A DNA stretch of 64,000 nucleotides, taken from NCBI GenBank assembly GCA_006844765.1, contig SPJV01000100.1, forward strand, positions 1-64,000, read 5' to 3'. The DNA comes from Alphaproteobacteria bacterium. GTDB taxonomy: Bacteria > Pseudomonadota > Alphaproteobacteria > UBA8366 > Aestuariispiraceae. A program made the translations under genes and the position numbers. Every line of letters begins with the position of its first letter. Positions within the stretch are counted from its first letter, which is position 1. Shown here piece after piece: positions 17,743 through 25,912 of this stretch. Below the pieces are notes generated by a model that worked only from the letters and a program-made list of their open reading frames with translations, was not told where the DNA came from and made no database searches.

Positions 17743-18582
17743 TCAGGAACCGGCAGCATTATCCAAATCGCTCTTGGTATCAAAGCCATAGCGTTTCAGG
17801 ATACCGGCGTAGTCCGGCGTCTTTATGAAGGCCTCTACTGCGGTCGAAAATTTACCCGCCAAAGCTTCGGCATCAGTGCGACTACGAGAGAAAGCGAAAT
17901 AGTTTGGTGCCTCGTCAAGCATCGGCTCCAGAAAGTGAACCTTATCCGCGAGACCGAGACGCTTTGCATGAAACTTGATTGCCGGCGGGTTGCCGACGCC
18001 CAAATCCCGACGGCCATGGGTGACAAGCCGGATCAGTGTTTTTTCATCACTGACTTCATGTTTATCAAGGAACTGCGCCCCATCATAGGCCGCCCCATGA
18101 GAATAGCCGCGGACATTGGTTAACTTCATCCCCTTGAGCGACGTAACGTTCCCGTCAAAAGAGGTTCCCCGCCCCTTTTCCTCAAACAGAGCGCTGCGTT
18201 CGCGAATATGCGGCACGGTGGTAAAAGCCGCCGCTTCCTCCCGCTCCGGCGAGCGAATATAGAGGATCATCATGTCGATCTTGCCCACAGAGAGAAGTTT
18301 CTGAACGCGGGCCCAGGGAAAGCGTTTGAACTCTAACTCATATCCAAGCTGATCGGCCAAAGCTGTCGCAATGTCATAGGCCGCCCCTCGATACTGTCCC
18401 TCTTCAACATAATAAAAGGGCGGGTAATCGTTTTCCGACAACCCCACAACCAATGTCTCGGCCCGAACAAGGCTAGGCGAGCAAAGGAATACTGCTGCAG
18501 CAATGGGCGCCATCAGGATCGCCTTACCACAATGGGTCCAACGCAGAAAAAGCGGCAAGAAGACCGCCACCCAAGAATCCAT
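17743..18582 (-). CDS. Periplasmic solute-binding protein, family 3
   Basis: A 279-residue exported binding protein. The signal peptide has a hydrophobic core and a likely cleavage after LVRA. The mature part shows the family-3 opening VVGLSENDYPPFYYVEEGQYRGAAYDIATALADQLG and a C-terminal segment ending ILKRYGFD. Such proteins usually bind amino acids for ABC import, but no permease or ATPase is adjacent, so it may be an orphan receptor or work with a remote transporter. The start is uncertain: the N-terminal 22 residues before the hydrophobic run are long, and a downstream ATG (MAPIAAAVFL) would give a more standard signal. Confidence 0.78.
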   Translation of the reverse strand: MDSWVAVFLPLFLRWTHCGKAILMAPIAAAVFLCSPSLVRAETLVVGLSENDYPPFYYVEEGQYRGAAYDIATALADQLGYELEFKRFPWARVQKLLSVGKIDMMILYIRSPEREEAAAFTTVPHIRERSALFEEKGRGTSFDGNVTSLKGMKLTNVRGYSHGAAYDGAQFLDKHEVSDEKTLIRLVTHGRRDLGVGNPPAIKFHAKRLGLADKVHFLEPMLDEAPNYFAFSRSRTDAEALAGKFSTAVEAFIKTPDYAGILKRYGFDTKSDLDNAAGS

Positions 18583-18927
18583 CGTCTATTACCTCTCAAA
18601 AACCACCCTAGTTTGCCCCGTAAAAACTAATATTTGATTAACAAACATGAACAATGGATGTGATGAATTGGTCGCCACTCCTTATCCGCCGCTTTTCTGT
18701 GCCTGCTTTCTGCGGGAAACCTGCCTCACACAGATAAAAACCCTGTCGATGGGTCGGGCACCGCTTTCCACCAACCTGCAAAAGATCGCGCGCTATCAAG
18801 ACCAGATGGCACATTCGGACCACCATAGTGACAATGCTCGAAGAAAGTGACGGTTTTAGTCGCTATGCTAGACCGAACCGACCATCCCCAAGCAACGTGA
18901 TGTTATCCCCTGAGACGGTCCCGATAC
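18583..18927. other. Intergenic region without a recognisable gene
   Basis: This stretch separates the start of the solute-binding protein gene from the terminator of the aldehyde dehydrogenase gene. It contains a 67-codon frame on the plus strand with no ribosome-binding site and no recognisable motif, which I treat as chance. An AT-rich run (18600-18650) next to the binding-protein start probably holds its promoter. Confidence 0.5.
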
Positions 18928-18968
18928 AAAAAGGACACGCCCCGAACCCGTTCAGTCCGGAGCGTGCC
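18928..18968 (-). terminator. Intrinsic terminator of the aldehyde dehydrogenase gene
   Basis: Read on the minus strand, GGCACGCTCCGGA pairs with TTCGGGGCGTGTCC across a 9-nt loop, giving a 13-bp GC-rich stem with a single bulged T and two G-T pairs. It is followed immediately by TTTTT. It lies 57 bp after the stop codon. This is the clearest rho-independent terminator in the window. Confidence 0.85.
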
Positions 18969-19025
18969 TCTTAAGTTTCGGTCAAGACCATCGATACACA
19001 TCGAAAGCCTTTGTTTTTCAGGGGC

Positions 19026-20471
19026 CTAGGCGTCTGAGTCCCAGCCGGAAATCGCTTTGACCTCCAAGAAGTCAAGGATGCCCCAATAACCGCCTTCGCG
19101 GCCATTGCCGGATTGTTTGTATCCACCGAAAGGACTACCGCCGGGACGACCGGCGCCATTCATTTGGACCATTCCACTGCGCAGACGACGCGCAATCCGT
19201 TGCGCACGGGCCTGGTCGTCGGACTGAACATAGGCGGTCAGGCCGTAATTCGTGTCATTGGCGATCTCTACGGCATGTTCCTCATCCTCAAAGGGGATCA
19301 GGGAGAGGACAGGACCAAAGATTTCTTCCCGCGCAATGGTCATTTCATTCGTTACATCCGCGAAGACCGTGGGACGCACAAAATACCCACGATTAACACC
19401 TTCCGGACGCCCGGTACCACCGGCGACGAGACGGGCACCCTCATCCATTCCGGCTTGGATCAAGCCCTGTACCTTGTCGAACTGCATCTGACTGACCAGC
19501 GGTCCAATGTGCCGGCCTTCCTCCATTGGGTCCCCGACATGGGTTGCTTCAGCAGCGGCACGGGCGATTTCCACCGCGTCATCATAAACGCTCTGCTCCA
19601 CCAACATGCGGGTCGGTGCGTTACAGGACTGACCTGTGTTGTTGAAGCAATGGATCGCTCCACGCTTCACACTTTTCTCGATGGTGCTGTCAGCGAAAAC
19701 GATATTGGCGCCCTTCCCACCAAGCTCGAGCGACACGCGTTTGATCGTATCCGCAGAGGTCTTAGTCACCGCGATCCCGGCCCGGGCAGAACCGGTAAGC
19801 GACATGGTATCGATATCGGGATGCGCGCTCATCGCCTGACCAACTGTGGGGCCGTCGCCATTCACCAGATTGAAGACGCCCGCAGGAATTCCTGCAGCAT
19901 CAACGAACTCGGCAAACAGCATCGAAGACATCGGTGCGATTTCGGACGGTTTCAACACCATGGTGCAGCCCGCGGCCATCGCGGCCCCAACCTTTAGCGC
20001 CACCTGGTTCATCGGCCAGTTCCACGGCGTAATCAGTCCGGCAACGCCAATCGGTTCGTGCACAATATATTCATTGGGCTGCTTTTCATGGAGCGGATGC
20101 TCCCACGGGAAAGCTTTCATCGCCCGAAGAAAGGACTTCAAATGCCCAACACCCGCAGCCGCCTGGGCCGTCGTCGCCAGCGTCATCGGTGCGCCCATTT
20201 CCTGAGAGATCGCCTTCGCCATCTCATCAGCGCGGCTTTCATAAACCTCGATAAGTTTGGTCAGATACTCCGCGCGCTCTTCAGGTGTTGTATATCCCCA
20301 AGTCTCAAAAGCGCGCTTTGCGGCAGCAACCGCTCGATCAACATCTGCCCCCCCACCCATAGAGATCTGGGTATAGGGCTCTTCGGTCGCTGGGTTGATG
20401 ACATCAAACGGATTGGCGGCAGCCGGCGCCGTCCAGGCACCGTCGATATAAAAGTCAGTCGCGACAGTCAT
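19026..20471 (-). CDS. NAD(P)-dependent aldehyde dehydrogenase
   Basis: A 481-residue cytosolic ALDH-superfamily enzyme oxidising an aldehyde to its acid. Catalytic Cys283 lies in FNNTGQSCNAPT, the general-base glutamate in SLELGGKGA, and the coenzyme-binding TPWNWPMNQ and LTGSARAG segments are intact. The start at 20471 is chosen because AAGGAG lies 6 nt upstream; an upstream in-frame ATG at 20516 lacks this and would add 15 residues. The gene is followed by a strong terminator and preceded by a diguanylate cyclase gene with a hairpin between, so it is probably monocistronic. The aldehyde substrate is not indicated by context. Confidence 0.92.
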   Translation of the reverse strand: MTVATDFYIDGAWTAPAAANPFDVINPATEEPYTQISMGGGADVDRAVAAAKRAFETWGYTTPEERAEYLTKLIEVYESRADEMAKAISQEMGAPMTLATTAQAAAGVGHLKSFLRAMKAFPWEHPLHEKQPNEYIVHEPIGVAGLITPWNWPMNQVALKVGAAMAAGCTMVLKPSEIAPMSSMLFAEFVDAAGIPAGVFNLVNGDGPTVGQAMSAHPDIDTMSLTGSARAGIAVTKTSADTIKRVSLELGGKGANIVFADSTIEKSVKRGAIHCFNNTGQSCNAPTRMLVEQSVYDDAVEIARAAAEATHVGDPMEEGRHIGPLVSQMQFDKVQGLIQAGMDEGARLVAGGTGRPEGVNRGYFVRPTVFADVTNEMTIAREEIFGPVLSLIPFEDEEHAVEIANDTNYGLTAYVQSDDQARAQRIARRLRSGMVQMNGAGRPGGSPFGGYKQSGNGREGGYWGILDFLEVKAISGWDSDA

Positions 20472-20544
20472 GGGGAACTCCTTCACAGCTATATTTGGAG
20501 AGATACTAAGAAGCATTCTTAGCGATAGCGAGAATGTTTACCAG

Positions 20545-20568
20545 CCTGCCCCCAATGTGGGGTGCAGG
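20545..20568 (-). terminator. Hairpin between diguanylate cyclase and aldehyde dehydrogenase
   Basis: CCTGC-CCCC and GGGG-T-GCAGG form a 9-bp stem with one bulge around a 5-nt loop. It lies about 40 bp after the diguanylate cyclase stop and about 75 bp before the aldehyde dehydrogenase start, as expected for a termination point. The following bases are not T-rich, so the call is tentative. Confidence 0.4.
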
Positions 20569-20605
20569 CACTTTCATTCAATGCAAATCAGGTTGATTAG
20601 CGACC

Positions 20606-21658
20606 TTAGCGCGCCTCAACTGTTTCCAGTTCGGTTTCCAGGACAGTCTGATTACGACCATTGCCCTTACCAAAATAGAGCCCTTCATCAGAGCGATGAA
20701 TCAAGTCGGCCAGGGGTTCGCCCGGGCGGAACAGCGCAATACCAATCGTCAATGTGATATTGCCCATCTCTTCCCCCGTCTGGCGGTTTCGAATCCGCTT
20801 GGTAGAGACAGCATTTCGGATTTGCTCGCAAACAACCTTGGCGGCTTTCAAATCCGTTTGCGGTAAAATCACACCAAATTCTTCCCCGCCGTAGCGAGCG
20901 GCAACGTCACGCCCCTTCACATTTTCTGAAAGAATACGCGCGACAAGCTTGAGAACCTGATCACCCGTTTGGTGTCCGTAGGTGTCGTTAAACTTCTTAA
21001 AGAAATCGATATCGGTAAGCGCTAGACACAGCGGCTCCCCTGTTTCCATCGATTCCATCGCTGCCTTACGAAGAGCGGTATCAAACATCTTGCGGTTGGC
21101 GATCCCGGTCAGCGCATCGGTCATCGCTTCTTTCTGCACATCTTCAAGATTTTGACGCAGAGACGAAATTTCCGTTGAGGAAGCCTTCAACCTTTGCTGC
21201 AGCTCCGCGTTGGATTGCTGCATTTTTTGGGTTTCCTGAACCAGATTTTGCACGACCGACTTTATGCCATCCAAACTGCCGGAATTCGCAAGATCGCCCA
21301 GATTGCTCTTCAAGCTGTCCCCAAAGCCTTCGACGCCGGAAGAGGCATCACCAATCATGTCCAACACCCGCCCGACCTGATCTTCAATCTTCTTCGACGT
21401 GTCCTGAAGCGCCAAGCCCTCTTCTGAATGGGTGAAATACTTGTCGTACAGCTCGGCATTCTTGCTCGAGGTAAAGGTCTGCTTGTTTGAAATCAGAACA
21501 TCGAGCGCTTTTTTGAGATCCGGATATTTCTCAGTGACATAAGCGTACCAAATCGCAAAATTCGTCGGCGTTGCCGGGATCGTTTGCGCCGACATATGCT
21601 CAATTGCCTTGGCGGCATAGGCGGATGCCTGTTCCAAATCCTCGGAATATTCCACCAC
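20606..21658 (-). CDS. Diguanylate cyclase (GGDEF) with N-terminal helical sensor
   Basis: A 350-residue soluble protein. The C-terminal GGDEF domain has the active motif GGEEF at residues 257-261, preceded by the DIDFFKKFNDTYGH metal- and base-binding segment, so it should make cyclic di-GMP. The position of the inhibitory RxxD site reads KGRD, so the arginine is replaced and product inhibition at the canonical I-site is doubtful. The N-terminal 160 residues are mostly helical: a globular part (AKAIEHMSAQTIPATPTNFA) followed by a coiled coil of Gln, Leu and Ser-rich heptads that probably drives dimerisation. There are no membrane segments. It is transcribed alone between two hairpin-bounded genes. 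Confidence 0.9.
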   Translation of the reverse strand: MVEYSEDLEQASAYAAKAIEHMSAQTIPATPTNFAIWYAYVTEKYPDLKKALDVLISNKQTFTSSKNAELYDKYFTHSEEGLALQDTSKKIEDQVGRVLDMIGDASSGVEGFGDSLKSNLGDLANSGSLDGIKSVVQNLVQETQKMQQSNAELQQRLKASSTEISSLRQNLEDVQKEAMTDALTGIANRKMFDTALRKAAMESMETGEPLCLALTDIDFFKKFNDTYGHQTGDQVLKLVARILSENVKGRDVAARYGGEEFGVILPQTDLKAAKVVCEQIRNAVSTKRIRNRQTGEEMGNITLTIGIALFRPGEPLADLIHRSDEGLYFGKGNGRNQTVLETELETVEAR

Positions 21659-21829
21659 ATCGCTCCTCGAAATAAAACTGATGTCCCCCCAGACATCGCT
21701 AACACCACCCCAAGACGCATTCTTATTACTTTGAGACGGCGTTATTGGATGGTTGGAGGCATGCTAACAAAATGCTCATATGGCTCAAGCCGAATTCATC
21801 GGCATTTCCATATAACGATCCCGATTCCG

Positions 21830-22327
21830 CTAGATCTTCAGGATACGACCCGCGTTGTCGGGACGCCCAGCCGTTGCATGGCGGGCGCATAGAGCCCGAA
21901 GCTCCAATGCTTTGTCTTCCGGAAAAGGGGCCGAACGACGCTCCGTCATATCCACATGAATGGAGAGATTCTCGCAACTCGCAGCGAGATACCCATCCTC
22001 CCCTGCGAACATATAGTGATAAAACAACAACTTCTTGGGCCCAACATCGAGCAGTTGCGTGGCGAAACGGAGGCGCGACCCGGCCTTGACCTCCTGTCGG
22101 TAGGTCACATTAAGGTCGAGCGCAAAGTATGAGCAATTCCGCTCCTTCATATACGTCTCGCCGATCCCCAAGGCCCGACCCAAATGGTCTGTCGCCAAGT
22201 CAAATGCCAAAACATAATAGGCGACATTCATATGCCCATTATAGTCAATCCAATCGTCGCTAACGTCGCATTCAAATCCTGTTAGCAAGCAGGTTGGCAC
22301 GTCATCGATGCTTTTAATCATGGCCAT
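21830..22327 (-). CDS. Hotdog-fold acyl-CoA thioesterase
   Basis: A roughly 165-residue 4HBT-family protein. The segment DDWIDYNGHMNVAYYVLAFD matches the thioesterase core, in which the Asp near the start of the helix is catalytic, and LNVTYRQEVKAGSRL forms the central strands. Similar proteins beside carnitine or betaine genes act as betainyl-CoA thioesterases, but nothing of the kind is adjacent here. The start at 22327 (MAMIKS) has a purine-rich AAGAGAAG upstream; an in-frame ATG at 22390 would add 21 residues. It is monocistronic by appearance. Confidence 0.78.
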   Translation of the reverse strand: MAMIKSIDDVPTCLLTGFECDVSDDWIDYNGHMNVAYYVLAFDLATDHLGRALGIGETYMKERNCSYFALDLNVTYRQEVKAGSRLRFATQLLDVGPKKLLFYHYMFAGEDGYLAASCENLSIHVDMTERRSAPFPEDKALELRALCARHATAGRPDNAGRILKI

Positions 22328-22390
22328 AGCACTTCTCTTGTCGTTGGCTTGAAAGAATGGCGAAACGTGGGGCATTGAATCTGTCGACAT

Positions 22391-22749
22391 ATATGCAACA
22401 GTCTTATGAGGATTAGCAATTCTGGCATTGCGCCCTCTGGTCCCGCCTTCTCCTGCGTGATAGATGGATCATGGGAATATATATGTCTGTGCAGGCACCT
22501 CGTTTCGAAATTCTGTTAATCGGTTGTTTAGGTCTGCGCGGGCATAGTTTAGTGGTGAAAACGTAGAATTCGGTGCCGAATTTGTTGTGGTGTGATGGTT
22601 GTCATTGACCTGAAGCGCGAATTGCTCGAAATCGTCACTGGTCGTACTAAGTTTCGCCATATGAATTTGGCATTTGAAATTCGTTGTTATTGACCAGTCG
22701 GGTGTTGAAAGATCGGGCCAGGAAGAAAGTACAGGCGTTGAGGATGAAG
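22391..22749. other. Intergenic region upstream of mlaA, with a tRNA-Gly-like 5' half
   Basis: No convincing gene lies here. At 22538-22560 the plus strand reads like the acceptor and D-arm of a glycine tRNA (GCGGGCA, then TA, GTTTAGTGGTGAAAAC), followed by a 7-bp palindrome AATTCGG-TG-CCGAATT at 22567-22582. No T-arm and no matching 3' acceptor strand follow, so it is not an intact tRNA. The rest is AT-rich and probably carries the mlaA promoter. Confidence 0.4.
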
Positions 22750-23664
22750 ATGGGGACCGAGTTGAAAGTTTCGTTGGACGTCGTTGCCGCAGCGTTTGAT
22801 CGCAGCGCACGGACCTTTATGCGCCTTGTCTTGGCCGGCCTGCTTTTGACCGCTGTAGCAGCTTGCGCGACACCGCCGACGGATCCGGAACAACGCCAGG
22901 TCTTTGAAGAAACGAATGATCCGCTGGAGCCCATGAACCGCGCGATCTTCGATTTCAATGTCGCCGTGGATAAGTATTTCCTCACCCCAGTGGCTCAGGG
23001 CTACGAATTCATCCTCCCGCAATTGGTCCGTGACAGCATTCAAAGCTTCCTGCGGCACCTGAAGTCACCCATCGTTCTGGCCAATGATCTCCTGCAAGGG
23101 GAAACCGAACGTGCCGGAGAAACGATGAGCCGCATGGTATTCAATACTGTCATGGGTGTTGGCGGGTTGTTTGATGTCGCTGGCGAAGCCGGTATTGCTC
23201 ATCATGAAGAAGATTTTGGTCAAACGCTTGCCGTTTGGGGCGTAACCGACGGACCGTATTTGATGCTTCCCTTCCTGGGCCCAACCAATGTGCGGGATGG
23301 AATCGGTATCTACGGTGTCGACCGCGCCTTCGATCCGCTCTACTACGCAAGTTACAACTCCGAACGGTTCCTTGCTGAATATAACGGACCGATCCGCAGC
23401 GTGACTGAAGCAATCGACGCGCGTTCGAGAAATTATCAAGATGTGCGGGATCTGGAAGAATCCTCGTTGGACTTCTACGCGGCAGTCCGCAGCTTGTATC
23501 GCCAGCAACGCGCCACCTTAATTTCAAATGGTGAAGATTCCAGTGCTTCAGCGGCACCAAGTCTGAACTTCGAAATGGATTTCGACGAGTTGGATGAAGA
23601 GCAAGACGAAGCTGACGCAAGCGAAGACTCCATGGATGGAGAGCAAGTCAGCCTCTCTGAGTAA
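22750..23664 (+). CDS. mlaA: Outer-membrane lipoprotein MlaA (VacJ)
   Basis: MlaA extracts mislocalised phospholipid from the outer leaflet of the outer membrane and passes it to MlaC. The lipobox TAVAAC follows a hydrophobic signal, and the mature part starts with DPLEPMNRAIFDFN, the VacJ hallmark. YFLTPVAQGYEFILP, NDLLQGE and YLMLPFLGPTNVRDG are also typical. The C-terminus is an acidic tail rich in Glu, Asp and Ser. The start is ambiguous: 22750 has GAGG at good spacing but a long pre-signal region; ATG 22819 would give a standard lipoprotein signal. mlaC follows 15 bp downstream. Confidence 0.9.
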   Translation: MGTELKVSLDVVAAAFDRSARTFMRLVLAGLLLTAVAACATPPTDPEQRQVFEETNDPLEPMNRAIFDFNVAVDKYFLTPVAQGYEFILPQLVRDSIQSFLRHLKSPIVLANDLLQGETERAGETMSRMVFNTVMGVGGLFDVAGEAGIAHHEEDFGQTLAVWGVTDGPYLMLPFLGPTNVRDGIGIYGVDRAFDPLYYASYNSERFLAEYNGPIRSVTEAIDARSRNYQDVRDLEESSLDFYAAVRSLYRQQRATLISNGEDSSASAAPSLNFEMDFDELDEEQDEADASEDSMDGEQVSLSE

Positions 23665-23679
23665 ATAGGGCTCCGCTTT

Positions 23680-24357
23680 ATGACTTCAGTTGTCTTTTCT
23701 AAGATTACTATCCAGGCTCAGATTCGCCTTTTTGTATTCACGCTAATTTTTTGCGCCATATCGGTTTTCGGAGTAGCGCTCCATAGTCCTGCTCACGCGG
23801 GTCAGAAAGAGGAGCGCGCGGTTCAATTTATTACGAACTTGTCGCTACGCGCTATTGCATCCTTGACGGACAAATCCTTGGCGCAGGAACAGCGGGACCA
23901 AGCTTTCAGATCCTTGCTTCGCGAAGCTCTAGAAATGGATAATATATCCCGCCGTGTTCTCGGGGTTTATGCGCGTCGCGCAACGCCGGAGATCATGGCT
24001 GAGCTGAAGCCGGTACTCGAGGAAACCTTTGTTCTGACCTATGCGAATCGCTTCGAGGATTATGATGGACAACAGATCGAAGTGAATGGAACAACAAAGG
24101 GAAAACGAAAAACCCTGATTGTTGGCACTGTCGTGACACAAAAAGAAACAGATGTAGATATCCCCGTCGATTGGCATCTGATGATCAAGGATGATCAGTT
24201 TCGGATCGTCGACATCGTGATCAATCACACATTTTCGATGGTTGAGACCCACCGCGATCAATATGTCCCAATTATCAGCGGAGCCGGTGGTGACATTGGA
24301 ACGCTGATTGCCGCTCTGGAAAAGCATAACGCAAAGGTTCGGGACAAACGTCGTTAA
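23680..24357 (+). CDS. mlaC: Periplasmic phospholipid-binding protein MlaC
   Basis: A 225-residue Ttg2D/MlaC protein carrying phospholipid across the periplasm. The signal peptide ends near HSPAHA. The mature domain contains DNISRRVLGVYARRATPEIMAELKPVLEETFVLTYANRFEDYDG and a C-terminal strand with IVDIVINHTFSMV, all family landmarks. It is next to mlaA in an evident operon; MlaE and MlaF are encoded elsewhere in the window. The substrate-binding module MlaD is not in the window. Confidence 0.9.
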   Translation: MTSVVFSKITIQAQIRLFVFTLIFCAISVFGVALHSPAHAGQKEERAVQFITNLSLRAIASLTDKSLAQEQRDQAFRSLLREALEMDNISRRVLGVYARRATPEIMAELKPVLEETFVLTYANRFEDYDGQQIEVNGTTKGKRKTLIVGTVVTQKETDVDIPVDWHLMIKDDQFRIVDIVINHTFSMVETHRDQYVPIISGAGGDIGTLIAALEKHNAKVRDKRR

Positions 24358-24388
24358 TCTCTTGACCGATGATATCGTCCTCACCATC

Positions 24389-24440
24389 CAGTCTTCCCTT
24401 ACTTCCCAGTCTTCCCTTACTTCCCAGTCTTCCCTTACTT
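24389..24440. repeat. 18-bp tandem repeat, three copies, spanning a stop codon
   Basis: The unit CAGTCTTCCCTTACTTCC occurs at 24389-24406 and 24407-24424, with a third copy from 24425 differing only at its end. Read on the minus strand, the first copy met contains the TAA stop of the TIGR02444 gene, and further copies follow in the 3' untranslated region. The 18-bp length is a multiple of three. Replication slippage is the likely origin. Confidence 0.9.
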
Positions 24441-24953
24441 CACTGCCGCAACGACAATTTCAAAATCCTCGCGCGTTTCTTTCGTTGGTGCCGCTGAGGT
24501 TACTAAACTGCAATAGACTGAGAAGTTGCCCCGCATCAAACCAGCACGATCCGCCGCAAGGCCATCTTTCGCTGCGATCCGCTCAAGAAGGGCGTAAATC
24601 ATATCTTGTTGAATACGCTCGGCATTGAGCTCCAATTGCTTCACATCATCCCGAAGTGTTGAGGAAAGCGCACTCGACACCGCACCGACGTCATGTTTCA
24701 GGGTTTTTCGAACAGCCCTCAGGGGCTCTACAACGGTTTCCCGCCAGGCGGCAGCGTGATTGTTCAGCATCTCAAGGCCATTAGGCAGCAGGCGCGCGCC
24801 ATGCTTTCCCGCATAGCAACACAGCAGCACCATATTTACATCCAAGCCATCGCGATCCTGCAAATGCAGCAACGCCGCTTCCACCCCACCCTCTGCATAA
24901 AGGGATACGGAAAAATCCCAAAATGGATTGGCCTTTTCCAACGCCTGCACCAC
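24435..24953 (-). CDS. TIGR02444 family protein
   Basis: A 172-residue soluble alpha-helical protein. The opening FWDFSVSLYAEGGVEAALLHLQDRDGLDVNMVLLCCYAGKHG closely matches the TIGR02444 family, an uncharacterised group found mainly in Rhodospirillales and some gammaproteobacteria. The middle (about 85-130) is a charged helix likely to form a coiled coil. Its stop codon lies inside an 18-bp tandem repeat. It is divergent from the DUF465 gene, with 110 bp between starts. No function is known. Confidence 0.8.
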   Translation of the reverse strand: MVQALEKANPFWDFSVSLYAEGGVEAALLHLQDRDGLDVNMVLLCCYAGKHGARLLPNGLEMLNNHAAAWRETVVEPLRAVRKTLKHDVGAVSSALSSTLRDDVKQLELNAERIQQDMIYALLERIAAKDGLAADRAGLMRGNFSVYCSLVTSAAPTKETREDFEIVVAAVK

Positions 24954-25063
24954 GATAGAATCCTTTCCTATTGGCCCATGCTATGCTTCAAATCGAAGCT
25001 TCACCTTGGTAAGCTACCACGGTTCAATGCACCTTACACCGAATGCTGGAGCCGCCGCATCCA

Positions 25064-25270
25064 ATGACGGAAATCGACGAAGATGCCATTGCGGCAAAGA
25101 TCGGGGAATTGCAGGAAGAACATCGTGATCTTGATGACATGATTGCCCGCGTGGAAGAAGGGGGCACCTTTGATCAGCTGCAGTTAAAACGCATGAAAAA
25201 GCGAAAGTTGGCCATTAAGGACTCGATCGCCCGGCTGAACAACATGCTGATCCCCGACATTATCGCCTGA
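25064..25270 (+). CDS. DUF465 (YdcH-like) small protein
   Basis: A 68-residue, highly charged helical protein. The pattern EEHRDLDDMIARVEEGGTFDQLQLKRMKKRKLAIKDSIARL is the DUF465 signature: two helices forming a hairpin. The start MTEIDEDA was chosen over an in-frame ATG 21 bp upstream because it gives the family length. Placement just before purE-purK recurs in alphaproteobacteria. Molecular role unknown. Confidence 0.85.
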   Translation: MTEIDEDAIAAKIGELQEEHRDLDDMIARVEEGGTFDQLQLKRMKKRKLAIKDSIARLNNMLIPDIIA

Positions 25271-25392
25271 TAACAGCAGTTCAGAGGCCCAGAGGATGGG
25301 CTAGCCTCCCCGCCAAGCTCTGCTTGCAACACCATGCGCCCGCACTATACTCCCCGGCTTTCCTGAAACGGCGAGCAATTGGACGTATCGTC

Positions 25393-25908
25393 ATGCAGAG
25401 CGAAACAGCAGCCCAATCACCACAGGTCGGTGTCATCATGGGCAGCCAGTCAGACTGGCCCACCATGAAGCTCGCGGTCGAGGTTCTGGAAGCCCTCGGC
25501 GTTCCCTTTGAGAGCCGGATCATCTCCGCTCATCGGACGCCCGACCGCATGGTGGATTATGCAAAAACCGCGAAGGATCGCGGCCTTAAGGTCATCATCG
25601 CCGGTGCCGGTGGCGCAGCGCATCTTCCGGGAATGACCGCAAGTCTGACCCCCCTGCCCGTCTTCGGCGTCCCGATCCAGAGCCGGGCTTTGAGCGGTCA
25701 GGACAGCCTGCTCTCAATTGTCCAAATGCCGGCGGGCATCCCAGTTGGGACACTTGCCATCGGCAATGCAGGGGCGACGAACGCCGGCCTTCTCGCAGCC
25801 GCGGTGATTGCCTTGGAAGACGCTGCGGTTGCGGCGGCACTGGATGCTTACCGCGCGGCCCGTAGCGCTGCTGTCGCCGATGTCCCTCAAGATGAAGAGA
25901 CTGCCTGA
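25393..25908 (+). CDS. purE: N5-carboxyaminoimidazole ribonucleotide mutase
   Basis: A class I PurE of 171 residues, converting N5-CAIR to CAIR in purine synthesis. GVIMGSQSDWPTM is the nucleotide-binding start; SAHRTPDRM carries the catalytic histidine, and GAGGAAHLPGM and SIVQMPAGIPVGTLAIG complete the active site. ATG 25393 gives the standard N-terminus; the upstream in-frame extension has no ribosome-binding site. It is 4 bp from purK, with which it cooperates. Confidence 0.95.
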   Translation: MQSETAAQSPQVGVIMGSQSDWPTMKLAVEVLEALGVPFESRIISAHRTPDRMVDYAKTAKDRGLKVIIAGAGGAAHLPGMTASLTPLPVFGVPIQSRALSGQDSLLSIVQMPAGIPVGTLAIGNAGATNAGLLAAAVIALEDAAVAAALDAYRAARSAAVADVPQDEETA

Positions 25909-25912
25909 GCCG

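Noticed and set aside
18647..18850. A 67-codon plus-strand frame between the binding protein and aldehyde dehydrogenase
   Set aside because: No ribosome-binding site and no similarity to known small proteins; intergenic noise is more likely.
19113..19997. A 294-codon frame opposite the aldehyde dehydrogenase
   Set aside because: The dehydrogenase frame has all catalytic motifs and a terminator; the antisense frame has none.
22538..22620. An intact tRNA-Gly gene
   Set aside because: Only the acceptor 5' strand and D-arm look right; T-arm and 3' acceptor strand are missing.
24389..24440. CRISPR array
   Set aside because: Units are directly adjacent with no spacers; this is a plain tandem repeat.
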